Made by a program: the position numbers and the translations under genes
Notes under the pieces: generated by a model
The model's input: only the letters and a program-made list of their open reading frames with translations
Databases searched by the model: none
Told to the model about the DNA's origin: nothing
From: Uruburuella suis
GTDB lineage: Bacteria; Pseudomonadota; Gammaproteobacteria; Burkholderiales; Neisseriaceae
Reading direction: 5' to 3'
DNA length: 20,667 bases
Assembly (NCBI RefSeq): GCF_004341385.1
Contig: NZ_SLXE01000035.1
Coordinates: forward strand, 1-20,667
Part shown: piece after piece, positions 20,526 to 20,667 of the stretch
How the letters are laid out: each line of letters begins with the position of its first letter
Numbering within the stretch: the first letter of the stretch is position 1

Positions 20526-20554
20526 TTGCGCGGGCGGCCGGATTTTGGTTTAAT
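20526..20554 (+). promoter_or_regulatory. Candidate promoter of tRNA-Val
   Basis: TTGCGC (20526-20531) and TTTAAT (20549-20554; five of six) are 17 bases apart. The stable RNA gene begins 34 bases after the -10 box. The promoter lies just after the antiporter stop, so the tRNA has its own start. Confidence 0.5.
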
Positions 20555-20587
20555 CCTGTCTTCGCAGCGATAAGCGCGAAAGAAAAC

Positions 20588-20663
20588 GGGTGATTAGCTC
20601 AGTTGGTAGAGCGTCTGCCTTACAAGCAGAATGTCGGCGGTTCGACTCCGTCATCACCCACCA
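20588..20663 (+). tRNA. tRNA-Val (anticodon UAC)
   Basis: A complete 76-nucleotide cloverleaf including an encoded CCA. The acceptor stem GGGTGAT pairs with ATCACCC, and the D arm is GCTC..GAGC. The anticodon stem TCTGC/GCAGA encloses the loop CTTACAA, with anticodon TAC. The T arm GGCGG/CCGTC holds TTCGACT, with one wobble pair. It reads valine GUA (and, by wobble, other GUN) codons. The bases that follow (TTTT) reach the window edge, so further tRNAs in an array cannot be excluded. Confidence 0.97.
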
Positions 20664-20667
20664 TTTT

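Overview
The window carries about 22 copies of GCCGTCTGAA, most of them in the 12-base form AGGCCGTCTGAA. This is the AG dialect of the Neisseriaceae DNA uptake sequence (DUS). Together with a lipoprotein cytochrome c', an NlaA-type acyltransferase beside gmhB, and a Neisseria-like small repeat, this points to a commensal or animal-associated Neisseria, or a close relative, rather than to N. meningitidis or N. gonorrhoeae, whose main form is ATGCCGTCTGAA. The species cannot be named from the window. It reads as chromosome, with no plasmid, phage or CRISPR module.

Layout. 1-2412: a possible partial gene at the left edge, a zinc-ribbon/coiled-coil membrane protein, the iron-sulfur carrier erpA with its terminator, and an orphan LexA/cI-like S24 repressor, all on the minus strand. 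2648-2935: a small secreted protein. 2936-3647: a repeat-rich stretch with an 81-bp perfect-ended inverted-repeat element, an intact 104-bp Neisseria-type miniature element, a shortened decayed relative of it, and the stub of an ORF. 3648-4703: two tandem cytochrome c' genes, one a lipoprotein and one soluble. 4984-5808: a YdfG-like short-chain dehydrogenase.

5940-14578 is a long minus-strand surface-glycan block. In transcription order it runs: putative GT-B glycosyltransferase, GT2, GT32-like transferase, rfbB, rfbA, rfbC, GT4 transferase, gmhB, plsC/nlaA, a 60-residue membrane protein and a YgjP-like metallopeptidase. RfbA, RfbB and RfbC would make dTDP-4-keto-6-deoxy-L-mannose. The reductase RfbD is not in the window. 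Several glycosyltransferases could assemble a lipooligosaccharide or other surface glycan. GmhB belongs to ADP-heptose synthesis and PlsC to phospholipid synthesis.

14717-20663: a DUF7832-like protein, a small MscS-type channel and a DegV-family fatty-acid-binding protein (all minus). Divergent from these are pyrD of the soluble, fumarate-using class 1A, a KefB/KefC-type cation/proton antiporter with an RCK domain, and a complete tRNA-Val(UAC) at the right edge.

Most notable observations: DUS copies create the stop codons of three consecutive genes (plsC, gmhB, GT4), giving each an Ala-Val C-terminus; a class 1A PyrD in a betaproteobacterial background; tandem cytochrome c' paralogues with a perfect palindrome over a possible promoter; and miniature elements in two states of decay. 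I saw no clear new multi-gene system. The most plausible undescribed products are the zinc-ribbon membrane protein and the small secreted protein.
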